The notes beneath the pieces were generated by a model. That model was not told the DNA's origin. It did not search any database and saw only the letters and a program-made list of their open reading frames with translations. DNA of 16,612 nt, taken from contig JBBSDW010000073.1 in assembly GCA_038240295.1 (NCBI GenBank), forward strand, positions 1 to 16,612, in the 5' to 3' direction. Positions 7,425-14,363 of this stretch are shown one piece after another (within the stretch, counting starts at the first letter, position 1; every line of letters begins with the position of its first letter). A program made the position numbers and the translations under genes. The DNA comes from JABDDM01 sp038240295. GTDB lineage: Bacteria > Bacteroidota > Ignavibacteria > Palsa-1295.

Positions 7425-7619
7425 TCGGGGGAGTATGTTCGTGGATTTGCTCACACAAATAACATTGAAGGATACTGGTCGTTGTTCAAGCATTGCTTGA
7501 AAGGCACTTACATTCATGTCGCGCCGTTCCATCTTGATCGTTACTTGGATGAACAGGGAATGTGCTACAACCACAGCAAAAGCGATGATCTTGGTCTGAC
7601 AGACCAGTCGGATCTATGA
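7425..7619 (+). pseudogene. IS1595-family (ISXO2-like) transposase, C-terminal fragment
   Basis: About 64 codons encode the last part of the ISXO2-like DDE domain: GEYVRG, then HTNNIEGYWSLFKHCLKGTY and HLDRYLDEQ with CYNHSKSDD. In full transposases this HTNxIEGFWS block lies shortly before the C-terminus. The first two-thirds, including the catalytic acidic residues and any zinc ribbon, are absent upstream. The usual C-terminal continuation after the YNxxxxDD segment is replaced by LGLTDQSDL and a stop at 7617-7619. It is therefore a dead remnant of an insertion element. A small tight inverted repeat (TGGTCT, AGACCA at 7592-7606) lies at the point where similarity is lost. Confidence 0.8.
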
Positions 7620-7798
7620 AGCACGAACGGAAAGAGTCGAACGATTGAGAGAACTCAGAGCCAGAACAGGGCAAGAGCGAGGAGTTCAAGAACTTCGAAG
7701 GGACAATGAAGCGCGTTCTCGGTTTAACGCAAGATGAGGTAGACGAGGTGGTTCGCAAAACGCCGTTTCCAGACGACGAATCGCAAGAAATCAGTTAG
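7616..7798 (+). pseudogene. Small ORF remnant downstream of the transposase fragment, in-frame TGA
   Basis: A frame of 61 codons begins with ATG 7616, overlapping the transposase stop as ATGA, and ends at TAG 7796-7798. It is interrupted by a TGA at 7646-7648 after MKHERKESND. The part after the stop looks protein-like and acidic (SEEFKNFEGTMKRVLGL, then DEVDEVVRK). It resembles the small FxxxMRKxLxVxxxEV-type accessory or antitoxin-like proteins often found beside genes, but I cannot name it. One base change would restore the frame. Translation could also restart at ATG 7706. Confidence 0.4.
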
Positions 7799-7929
7799 AC
7801 CTTTTTTGCTTGAAGGATGAAAGTGTTTGCTAACATCCTCTATCCATTCACAAACTTATGCGCCGATGAGCGTTCTCGGAAGCTCGTCTGTGTCCCCTTG
7901 GTATTGTATTGCATGACGCTCGCACCAAT

Positions 7930-8832
7930 ATGGTAGATCGGCTGGTTCAAAAAGACCTTCTCGACAAGTTTTTCTTAGGTGATTCTCAACAAGTGTTGTC
8001 TCAATATCCGAATTCGGCTGTTGATCTTATCGTCACCTCGCCTCCCTATGCGGACAACCGCAGCCATACCTATGGGGGCATTCATCCCGATAAATACGTT
8101 GAATGGTTCTTGCCGATCTCCAAAGAACTCAAGCGCGTATTGAAGCCGGAAGGCACCTTCATTCTCAACATTAAAGAAAAAGTTGTAAACGGGGAGCGCC
8201 ATACCTACGTGTTGGAATTGATCCTTGCCCTCAAGAAGCAGGGATGGCTTTGGACTGAAGAGTACATGTGGCACAAGAAGAATTGCGCCCCTGGTAAATG
8301 GCCCAATCGCTTCAGGGACTCTTGGGAGCGTTGCTTGCAATTCAATAAGCAAAAGGACTTCGCGATGTATCAGGAAGCAGTGATGGTGCCCGTTGGTGAT
8401 TGGGCGAAGTCGCGACTGAAAAACCTTAGTGACACAGATAAGCGAAGGGATAATTCGAAAGTTGATAGCGGTTTTGGAAAGAATGTCTCAAACTGGGTTG
8501 GCCGTGAGATGGTCTACCCGAGCAACGTCCTGCATTTCGCAACCGAGTGTAACAACAAAAATCATAGTGCGACCTTCCCGCAGGCGCTTCCAGACTGGTT
8601 TATTAGGCTGTTCACAAAGACGGGAGACCTCGTGCTTGACCCATTTATGGGCTCGGGCACAACGGCACTCGCGTGTAGGGATCTCTACCGCCACTATACC
8701 GGCATTGATATTCAATCGGAGTATGTTCAACTCGCGAAGGAAGCTCTCGCATTGCAGGACAGTCAACAAAGCCTAATAGATGAATTCCACCTTTCGGAAG
8801 GAGATCGAGGAGTACGTCAGCTCGCATATTGA
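7930..8832 (+). CDS. Type II DNA methyltransferase, beta-class N4/N6 (SPPY type)
   Basis: A SAM-dependent DNA amino-methyltransferase, the modification half of a restriction-modification pair. Catalytic motif IV is TSPPY (residues 36-40 from ATG 7930), and the SAM-binding motif DPFMGSGTTAL (237-247) comes near the C-terminus. This IV-before-I order is the beta class. SPPY favours cytosine-N4 methylation, but N6-adenine cannot be excluded. RVLKPEGTFILNIKEKV and YTGIDIQSEYVQLA are typical core strands. The frame is open from TTG 7909; ATG 7930 (MVDRLVQKDLL) is preferred. The last 53 nt overlap the endonuclease gene in another frame. No strong ribosome site is seen. It sits directly downstream of an insertion-sequence remnant, which fits acquisition by transfer. 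The recognition sequence cannot be read from the protein. Confidence 0.93.
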   Translation: MVDRLVQKDLLDKFFLGDSQQVLSQYPNSAVDLIVTSPPYADNRSHTYGGIHPDKYVEWFLPISKELKRVLKPEGTFILNIKEKVVNGERHTYVLELILALKKQGWLWTEEYMWHKKNCAPGKWPNRFRDSWERCLQFNKQKDFAMYQEAVMVPVGDWAKSRLKNLSDTDKRRDNSKVDSGFGKNVSNWVGREMVYPSNVLHFATECNNKNHSATFPQALPDWFIRLFTKTGDLVLDPFMGSGTTALACRDLYRHYTGIDIQSEYVQLAKEALALQDSQQSLIDEFHLSEGDRGVRQLAY

Positions 8833-9529
8833 CGCGTACCACGACGCGCGCGCCGAAGGCCTAAAAAAGATCAATCTTTCGGCTTTTGTCAGACGGAAGA
8901 ATCCCTACCTGTTCCGTGTGAAGAATATGACGAATGCTTCCGATTTTGTAGAGGGAGTTTTACAAGCGCACCTCTCATCCTCCGAAGAAGGATCCTTTGG
9001 CAACTTTTTGGAAGGTCTTGCGATCTTCGTTTGCAAGAACACTCTCGGAGGAGACAAGACGCATGGCAACGGACTCGATCTGGAGCTAAACAAGAAAAGT
9101 ATTCGCTATTTGATTGCGATAAAATCTGGAGCAAAATGGGGCAACTCGAGCCAACGCAAAAAACTCAAACAGGATTTCGAGAAGGCGATCACCGTTCTTA
9201 GGCAGAACGGGAGCATTGGTCAGATTCAGGCCGTCGAGGGCATCTGCTACGGACGTGCAAAAGATCGCCACAATGGCATCATCCTTAAGCTGGAGGGCCA
9301 AAGCTTCTGGGAGTTGATTTCAGACGATCCGTGCATGTATAGTGAGATTATTGAGCCACTTGGACACAGGGCGGAGGAACATGCGAAGAGATTCAAAGAA
9401 GAACGCGACGCGATATCGAACCGACTGATACGTGAATTCACGATCAAGTTTTGCAATGAGGCTGGCGAGATTGATTGGAAGCAGATCGTTACGTTCGTTA
9501 GCCGGACGCGGAGTGAACCGACTTGTTAG
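8780..9529 (+). CDS. PmeII-like Type II restriction endonuclease
   Basis: The probable cleavage partner of the upstream methyltransferase (249 residues). It matches my recollection of the PmeII family: RKNPYLFRVKNM near the N-terminus, LSSSEEGSFGNFLEGLAIFVC (about 71-91), the probable nuclease core GLDLEL (Asp100, Glu102) followed by AIKSGAKWGNSSQ with Lys115, then YGRAKD and the C-terminal FWELISDD and EIIEPLG blocks. The Asp100 to Lys115 layout suits a PD-(D/E)XK nuclease with a divergent second acidic position. Start ATG 8780 lies 53 nt inside the methyltransferase gene without a clear ribosome site, so synthesis probably depends on translation of the methyltransferase, a common way to protect the host first. 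The gene appears full length, so the pair may be active. The target site is unknown. Confidence 0.85.
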   Translation: MNSTFRKEIEEYVSSHIDAYHDARAEGLKKINLSAFVRRKNPYLFRVKNMTNASDFVEGVLQAHLSSSEEGSFGNFLEGLAIFVCKNTLGGDKTHGNGLDLELNKKSIRYLIAIKSGAKWGNSSQRKKLKQDFEKAITVLRQNGSIGQIQAVEGICYGRAKDRHNGIILKLEGQSFWELISDDPCMYSEIIEPLGHRAEEHAKRFKEERDAISNRLIREFTIKFCNEAGEIDWKQIVTFVSRTRSEPTC

Positions 9530-9534
9530 TCGGT
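9517..9534 (+). repeat. Hairpin spanning the endonuclease stop codon
   Basis: ACCGAC at 9517-9522 and GTCGGT at 9529-9534 pair around TTGTTA, and the stem extends with one bulged A. No T-run follows, so termination is uncertain. It could protect the 3' end of the restriction-modification mRNA. Confidence 0.45.
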
Positions 9535-9686
9535 CAGGTGAGCCAGTAAGTAACTACCCTTATTCATACTTCTCGTCTCAGAGAATAGGTGCTCACCTTT
9601 GGGCTTCGATGATCGTACGGTTTGAGTTGGCTCTGTGTAAGCGCTACCGGCACCGCAGTCTTTAAAACACAACAACATCTCGATTA

Positions 9687-9702
9687 GTGCCCATTGGGGC
9701 AC
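9687..9702. repeat. Short intergenic hairpin GTGCCC/GGGCAC
   Basis: Six-base arms surround ATTG, between the convergent endonuclease and hydrolase genes. No T-run is present on either strand. The rest of 9530-9758 shows no gene. Confidence 0.4.
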
Positions 9703-9758
9703 CTAAAGTTAGCCGCAAATCTGATGCTCATTCGATAGCGCAGCCGCGAAAACGAGAT

Positions 9759-10700
9759 TCATTTTTTGTCACGCATTATCGTGACAACAGCATCAAGAAA
9801 CGCATCTTGCTGGTCGATGAAGATGTTGTGCGAAGCGTGCATGACATAGAAAAAGTGTTGCTCGCTCGTCACGTGGCGAATGATCTGGCGTTCACTATCG
9901 TCAAAAAGTCCATCCTCGCTGCCGTAGATGCCAAACACGGGGATATGCGTTGCAAGTTTTGCGAGGGTGTCGGTCACGTCGAGTTGGGTGTAGTGCTCGT
10001 TCTTGAACAAGCCGAGCGTCGGCGGAAAGCTCATGTGCGAAGACCATAACGATGTGTCGCTTGCCCTCAGTCGAGCTTTGAGCGACTTCGCCTTTTCGGT
10101 CGAAATTCTTGGTTGATAGAATCCGCCAGACATCGCTAACTGGAATGCGCCGCTGCTGTATGGAAAGGTCTTCGGATCGAGATCGTTGGTCATCCCCCAC
10201 ATTTGATGCTCGGTCGATGCAGTGTCCGGAAATTTGATCGCATAGTTCTTCATGATCGTGTGCAGCGTCCGTTGCATTGATAGAGGCGCACTGACGAGCA
10301 CGACCGCCCGCACCAATGCTGGATGTGCGGATGCGAAGAGAATCGCCAGAGCGCCGCCCCAGCTATGTCCGAGCAAGGTTGCTTTCGTTAAATGGTAACG
10401 TTCGTAGATCGACCGGATATCTTCGATCGCTTCGGCATACGTGTACTTGCCTTTGAAATGCTCCGATCGTCCGCTGCCGCGCTGATCGAAGGTGACGACA
10501 TAATATCCGCGACCGGCAAGTGAATCCGCGGTCGTCGCTTCAAAGCTAACGGCATTGTAACCGGGGCCTCCATGAAGGAAAATGATCGCGGGATTTTGCG
10601 CATTGCCATAGGCTCGCGAGTAGAGGCTATCCTGAGCCAGTCCTGTTGAGACGATCACGCTCAGAAGCATCGACACTATAACAGCACGCGACACAAACAT
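9759..10700 (-). CDS. Secreted alpha/beta hydrolase, proline-iminopeptidase-like
   Basis: A 313-residue alpha/beta-hydrolase-fold enzyme. The start is ATG 10700 because AAGGAAG lies five bases upstream; an in-frame GTG at 10706 would place the ribosome site on the start itself. A signal peptide is visible (MFVSRAVIVSMLLSVIVS, cleavage near GLAQ). HGGPG (43-47) forms the oxyanion-hole region typical of the proline iminopeptidase (S33) group. DQRGSGRS follows at 72-79, and the nucleophile elbow GHSWGG puts Ser113 as the catalytic serine. Asp263 in GSEDG and His291 in ASHN complete the likely triad. Peptidase or esterase activity outside the cytoplasm is inferred; the substrate is not known. It is transcribed divergently from the J-domain gene, with 118 nt between starts. 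Confidence 0.9.
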   Translation of the reverse strand: MFVSRAVIVSMLLSVIVSTGLAQDSLYSRAYGNAQNPAIIFLHGGPGYNAVSFEATTADSLAGRGYYVVTFDQRGSGRSEHFKGKYTYAEAIEDIRSIYERYHLTKATLLGHSWGGALAILFASAHPALVRAVVLVSAPLSMQRTLHTIMKNYAIKFPDTASTEHQMWGMTNDLDPKTFPYSSGAFQLAMSGGFYQPRISTEKAKSLKARLRASDTSLWSSHMSFPPTLGLFKNEHYTQLDVTDTLAKLATHIPVFGIYGSEDGLFDDSERQIIRHVTSEQHFFYVMHASHNIFIDQQDAFLDAVVTIMRDKK

Positions 10701-10703
10701 TGG

Positions 10704-10712
10704 CACTTCCTT
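10704..10712 (-). promoter_or_regulatory. Ribosome binding site deciding the hydrolase start
   Basis: On the minus strand AAGGAAGTG precedes CCA-ATG, so the core AAGGAAG is five bases from ATG 10700. This is one of the few clear Shine-Dalgarno sequences in the window. Confidence 0.6.
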
Positions 10713-10818
10713 GTTGAACTTACGCTGAACGAATCGAAACTGGTAAACCGCTGATCCAGACGAATCAATGCGTACGTCATCCTAAAAAGAGGGAGGGATC
10801 CCCGGCTTTCAATAATTC

Positions 10819-11688
10819 ATGATCGACCACTTCGCAACGCTCGGTCTCTCACGAGAGGCTACTGACGCCGAGATAAAGGAAGCCTACCGCAGGCTTGCGA
10901 AGCAGCATCATCCCGATACAGGCGGCGATAACGCTGCGATGATGCGCCGCTTGAACGACGCGAAGCAAATTCTTTTCGACCCTGTTAAACGCGAAGAGCA
11001 TCGGCGTAGGCTTTTGTTCAATGAGCGAATGCGTGCGGCGCTTGCTTCAAGAGCTTCGAACCCACGCATGGTCTCGGAGATCGCCCGTTCGCTCAACGCT
11101 ACACCGCGCCCGACTCCGTGGACGAAAACGCAAGTCAAACGCTTTTATGCGGTCAGCGCCATCCTATTGCTAATTCCCGTACTCGGCTTTATCCTTTATC
11201 CTTTCTTTTCACCGCCGGTTAAAAAGCTCGCACCCTTGCAGCAGATCATCGAGCGGCACAGCGATACGGCGAGTCTTAACGATCGAACGGACACGCTGCC
11301 GATCAGCGAGGACTCGCTGCCAATTCTTCAACGAAGAGCCGATTCTCTTTTTGCTCGCGCCGATTTTTGGGCGGCAGGAAAATATTTCGACAAGGCTCTT
11401 TCAATAGATACAACGAACGAGCAAAATGTTCGCAAACTTTCACTCACCTATTTCAAGCGTGGAAAGTATGCCGAGGCTATTCGAACGCTTGAGAATCAGA
11501 TGCACGCTGACTCCAACCTCGTGCGCGCCTATTATGATCTTGGCGAACTGTTCATCCATGAGGAGAAGCCCTTCGACGCTGAGAATGCGTTTCAGGAGGT
11601 GGTAGTCATTGCCGATCGAATGAAGCGCGCCGGCAGGTCAACTCCTTATGCAGTCAAGGCTCGTGAAAAGCTGGATGAGCTTGAGTAG
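10819..11688 (+). CDS. Membrane-anchored J-domain protein with TPR repeats
   Basis: A 289-residue protein with an N-terminal J domain (1 to about 65; the HPD motif at 31-33 in KQHHPDTGG is what stimulates DnaK-type Hsp70 ATPase). A basic linker is followed by one transmembrane helix (about 110-130, AVSAILLLIPVLGFILYPFF). The C-terminal half holds TPR-like helices (about 169-265, with ADFWAAGKYFDKALSID and GKYAEAIRTLENQM). No Gly/Phe region or zinc finger is present, so it is a class C type co-chaperone rather than DnaJ itself. A likely role is to recruit Hsp70 to the membrane, with the TPR part on the far side or as a partner-binding platform; this is inference. GAGGGAGG lies about 20 nt upstream, too far for a normal ribosome site. 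Confidence 0.9.
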   Translation: MIDHFATLGLSREATDAEIKEAYRRLAKQHHPDTGGDNAAMMRRLNDAKQILFDPVKREEHRRRLLFNERMRAALASRASNPRMVSEIARSLNATPRPTPWTKTQVKRFYAVSAILLLIPVLGFILYPFFSPPVKKLAPLQQIIERHSDTASLNDRTDTLPISEDSLPILQRRADSLFARADFWAAGKYFDKALSIDTTNEQNVRKLSLTYFKRGKYAEAIRTLENQMHADSNLVRAYYDLGELFIHEEKPFDAENAFQEVVVIADRMKRAGRSTPYAVKAREKLDELE

Positions 11689-11689
11689 T

Positions 11690-11720
11690 TGTAACGATTG
11701 ACCTCGGCGTGGGTTATTCT
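11690..11720 (+). repeat. 31-bp direct repeat, copy 1
   Basis: TGTAACGATT, then G, then ACCTCGGCGTGGGTTATTCT. It is identical to copy 2 at 12053-12083 except at one base (G here, C there). It begins 2 nt after the J-domain gene stop. Confidence 0.85.
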
Positions 11721-11756
11721 AAAGTGTGTTGTGTCAAGCCAGAAATCCGCGATATC

Positions 11757-12046
11757 ATGAACGTCTTAAAATCAGTCATCCTTGTTGTCGTGCTTGCCCT
11801 CACACTGGTATCGTCTTCGAGATCACGGCAACGCTCGCTCACCAACGAAGGGACGGACTTCTGGTTTGACTTCATGCCGAACGAACTTGATCCCGCCAAA
11901 ACGATCGATCTCTTTTTTGCTTCGATCCCACTGGTACCGTTATTTCCCACAGTCTGGGAGTGCCTTGGATAATTACGCTTAACCAGCCTCAGCAGGAAAT
12001 TTGTGATCGAGCGATGAATGTCGCACGGAGGTCAACAACCACGTGA
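11757..12046 (+). pseudogene. Truncated, frameshifted secreted protein (IgGFc-binding-domain-like N-terminus)
   Basis: ATG 11757 opens on a signal peptide (MNVLKSVILVVVLALTLVSS), then NEGTDFWFDFMPNE. That pattern is seen at the start of large secreted proteins with IgGFc-binding or similar N-terminal domains in Bacteroidota-type genomes. In the original frame the text becomes unlike the family after DLFFAS and stops at 11972. Shifting frame by one base near 11919-11926 restores a plausible continuation, DPTGTVISHSLGVPWIITLN, which runs to TGA 12044-12046. A T6 run at 11913-11918 is a possible slip site or sequencing-error site. Even with the shift repaired only about 96 codons remain, so the rest of the gene is gone. 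The fragment lies between the two 31-bp repeats. Confidence 0.55.
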
Positions 12047-12146
12047 GGAGCATGTAACGATTCACCTCGGCGTGGGTTATTCTCTGTCCCCGCGCTTCTA
12101 AGCCCGAGTCAGTAAGGGCGGGTAATCTTTGTTGTTGTCGACCTCC
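12027..12146. repeat. Imperfect inverted repeat, possible small mobile-element remnant
   Basis: GGAGGTCAACAAC at 12027-12039 matches the reverse complement of GTTGTTGTCGACCTCC at 12131-12146, apart from a 3-nt insertion in the right arm. About 90 bases lie between them, including copy 2 of the 31-bp repeat and a CCCGC/GCGGG pair. The layout resembles a MITE-like or structured element, but no target duplication was found. Confidence 0.4.
12053..12083 (+). repeat. 31-bp direct repeat, copy 2
   Basis: Thirty of 31 bases equal copy 1 at 11690-11720. It lies 6 nt after the repaired stop of the truncated gene and inside the imperfect inverted repeat. Confidence 0.85.
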
Positions 12147-12314
12147 TCGTAAACTACCGCGGAAGAAGTCGAGATGCATCATTCTAAACCGGCCAAAACA
12201 GGCCAGATTCGCTGCTTCCCGATTTCTTCAAATAAAAAAGCTCTCACCAAACGTCTAACGGTTCAGGATTTGAAGTAGTTTTGCAACTTCAACTTCATTC
12301 CAAACTGAGACTTT
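12147..12314. other. Intergenic region upstream of the AI-2E-family gene
   Basis: No gene is seen. The stretch becomes AT-rich near 12228-12310, where the promoter of the downstream gene is expected, but no clear promoter elements were found. Confidence 0.4.
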
Positions 12315-13409
12315 ATGCCAGCCTCTCGAAGTATCACGATCCCGCTCATGCTCATCGCCGCCGTCGTGGTTGGCGCTGCGCTGCACCAGCTTGAGTCAGC
12401 GTTATTACCATTTGTGGTCGCGCTGTTTCTTTCGAATATCTTTCGTCCGCTCGTTTCCTATCTTCGCTCGAAAAAAGTACCGATGGTGGTCGCCATCCTG
12501 CTTGTGCTGGTGCTTGTCGGCGGAGTATTGATCGGCGTCGGATTCATCGGGCTTTCGAGTGTGAAGTCGCTTATTGCCGCAATGCCGCGTTACGAAGCGA
12601 AATGGAATCACACGATCCTTCCGGGCATCCTTCACCTGATCGACAATGCTCCCGCGGAGATACAACAGCAGGTCAAAGATCTTCAGTGGACGAACATCAT
12701 CGATGTTTCCATGATCTTGGGCGCCGTATCGGTGGGTGCGGGTACGTTCGTAACTCTTATGAGCCGGTTGGTGCTGATCCTGCTTTTTATGCTTTTCATT
12801 CTTGCCGGTAACGGAATGTTCGCGCGCAAAGTCGAATCGGCCTATCATGCAAAAAGTGCTGGCAGGATAGGATTTATCCTCAGCGAAGTGGAGAAAAAAA
12901 TTCGGCGATACCTGATCACGGTCACGACGATCAACGCGGTGAGTGGTGTACTCACGGTGGTCATCCTTTCGATCTTCGGCGTTGATCTCGCGCTGCTTTG
13001 GGGCTTGCTCACGTTTCTCGTTAATTTCATTCCGACGATCGGTTCGATCATAGCGGTCGTGCTGCCTATCTCAGTCGCATTCCTTCAATTCGATACGGTC
13101 GGCACACCGATCACCGTTGCCATTATTCTTATTGTGACGCAATTCCTGTTGGGCAGTGTGATCACTCCGAAAGTAATGGGCTCGAGCCTTAATCTGAGTC
13201 CTTTGCTTGTTCTAATCAGTTTGATCATTTGGGGCTGGATCTGGGGTCCGTGGGGGATGATCCTTTCTGTTCCGATCACCTCGACAATCAAGATCCTGCT
13301 TGAAAATCTTGAAGGCATGTCGCCCATCGCAATCTTGATGGGCTCCGGGCCGGGTGCTACTTCGCCGCCACCCGATCCCGATGAAGCGATCATTATGACC
13401 AAGCTGTAA
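12315..13409 (+). CDS. AI-2E family (PerM/TqsA-like) membrane transporter
   Basis: A 364-residue polytopic inner-membrane protein of the AI-2E/UPF0118 family. Two helices lie at the N-terminus (about 7-50), with a third near 58-80. They are followed by a soluble amphipathic segment (about 85-135, with NAPAEIQQQVKDLQW) and then several helices. The C-terminal block carries family marks: the RRYL segment, FLVNFIPTIGSIIAVVLPIS, the GSVITPKVMGSSLNLSPLLV region and IWGWIWGPWGMILSVPI. Family members export autoinducer-2 or act as Na+/H+ antiporters, so a specific substrate is not assigned. The tail is Pro-rich and hydrophilic. Start ATG 12315 fits the first helix; no clear ribosome site precedes it. 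The gene stands alone. Confidence 0.93.
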   Translation: MPASRSITIPLMLIAAVVVGAALHQLESALLPFVVALFLSNIFRPLVSYLRSKKVPMVVAILLVLVLVGGVLIGVGFIGLSSVKSLIAAMPRYEAKWNHTILPGILHLIDNAPAEIQQQVKDLQWTNIIDVSMILGAVSVGAGTFVTLMSRLVLILLFMLFILAGNGMFARKVESAYHAKSAGRIGFILSEVEKKIRRYLITVTTINAVSGVLTVVILSIFGVDLALLWGLLTFLVNFIPTIGSIIAVVLPISVAFLQFDTVGTPITVAIILIVTQFLLGSVITPKVMGSSLNLSPLLVLISLIIWGWIWGPWGMILSVPITSTIKILLENLEGMSPIAILMGSGPGATSPPPDPDEAIIMTKL

Positions 13410-13616
13410 CCCATCGCTGTAATGTTGTAGCGCTTCTGGTCACGGAGTGCTGTTTGTCGCACATGGATTTGCATAGGTAGTAATAGAGTAGTGCCGCGTC
13501 ACAATTGCAAATCTTTTTTGTCTCTCGACACGTACCGTCGAAAATCACCGCCAGCGTGTTCAGAAGAAACTTGGACTGTCGAATGAAGAGAATCTCGTCT
13601 CTTACTTGATGGCATT
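13410..13616. other. Intergenic region without recognised features
   Basis: About 200 bases lie between the transporter and the next gene. I see no ORF, hairpin with T-run, or promoter match that I would defend. Confidence 0.4.
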
Positions 13617-14363
13617 ATGATCATTCCTTTTTTTAAGGCGAGCAAACTTGTGCTGACACGAAAGCTATCGCTCTTTCTCATCACGATGATGAGTCTTGCA
13701 ATCCTTGTTCATTCGAGTGTGTCACTCGCCCAAACAGCGGAGCCAAGCTCGATCGAGAGCGTCTGCCTGACGGTTTCTCCGAACGTTCTTATCTTCGATA
13801 CTGTCCTCGTTGACGGTAGCACCCAGGGCTCGCTTCTGCTCGTGAACGCGCTGTCGGATACGCTTAACGTTCGCGCAAATCGGAATTCGTTCGACACGAT
13901 CTTCGCCTATCCGGTGAACGCATTTCCAGCGCGTCTTTCAAGCTCGGCGACGGATACCATTCAAGTAGACTTTACACCCGTCGTCCTGGGGCCTCAGTCG
14001 AGCAACTTCAAGCTGGCGCCTCACAATCAAGGTGCGAGTTGCGATTCTGTCCAGGGAAGTTTTAGAGGTGTTGCGATCGGACCGACAGCCGACAGCTCAC
14101 GCTACTCGATCGGCGGTGGCGGTTCGCATGTGATCGCCATTTCAAGCCAACGCGATTCGGCGAAGCGCACGTTCTTTTTTCAAAATAGCACGGCGAATTC
14201 TATCACGATCGATTCGATTGCGATCGACAGTCTACCATTCCGTAAGGGATCCGCATTTTCATTCGAACCCATTACGCTACCGGTAACGCTCGCAGCTGGT
14301 GCTCTCCTGCCGATAACAATTCGTTTTAGCTCACCGGGAGTCGGCATTCAGAATGTCGAGTAG
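13617..14363 (+). CDS. Secreted ASH-like-domain protein, N-terminal part of an amber-split gene
   Basis: A 248-residue product with an N-terminal export signal (hydrophobic LSLFLITMMSLAILVHSSVSLA, cut near AQ). Two beta-sandwich modules of ASH/choice-of-anchor type follow: first LTVSPNVLIFDTVLVDGS through VDFTPVVLG, then FFFQNSTANSITIDSIAI through LPITIRFSSPG. The frame is cut by TAG at 14361-14363 right after GIQNVE, but the same frame continues without another stop through a complete T9SS sorting domain to 14726. The original protein was therefore probably one polypeptide of about 368 residues. As it stands this product would lack its T9SS signal and stay in the periplasm. Other genes in the window end in TAG, so general recoding of amber is unlikely. 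Confidence 0.75.
   Translation: MIIPFFKASKLVLTRKLSLFLITMMSLAILVHSSVSLAQTAEPSSIESVCLTVSPNVLIFDTVLVDGSTQGSLLLVNALSDTLNVRANRNSFDTIFAYPVNAFPARLSSSATDTIQVDFTPVVLGPQSSNFKLAPHNQGASCDSVQGSFRGVAIGPTADSSRYSIGGGGSHVIAISSQRDSAKRTFFFQNSTANSITIDSIAIDSLPFRKGSAFSFEPITLPVTLAAGALLPITIRFSSPGVGIQNVE

Noticed and set aside
7301..7456. Open plus frame before the transposase fragment, considered as its N-terminal part
   Set aside because: The translated text shows no ISXO2-like features and crosses two perfect hairpins.
7802..7840. Sigma-70-like promoter for the methyltransferase (TTGAAG, 15-nt spacer, TAACAT)
   Set aside because: The spacer is short and the boxes match poorly. This lineage probably uses different promoter spacing, so it is not defensible.
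11979..12182. 67-codon minus frame with a transposase-like feel (NRYMLLTWLL)
   Set aside because: It gives no match to a transposase motif I can name, and overlaps the inverted repeat and the repaired plus-strand remnant.
12405..12848. 147-codon minus frame
   Set aside because: Antisense to the AI-2E-family gene; its His/Lys-rich product is what hydrophobic codons give on the other strand.
14361..14363. Amber codon as evidence for an alternative genetic code
   Set aside because: Several other genes in the window end in TAG with sensible C-termini, so TAG is a normal stop here.
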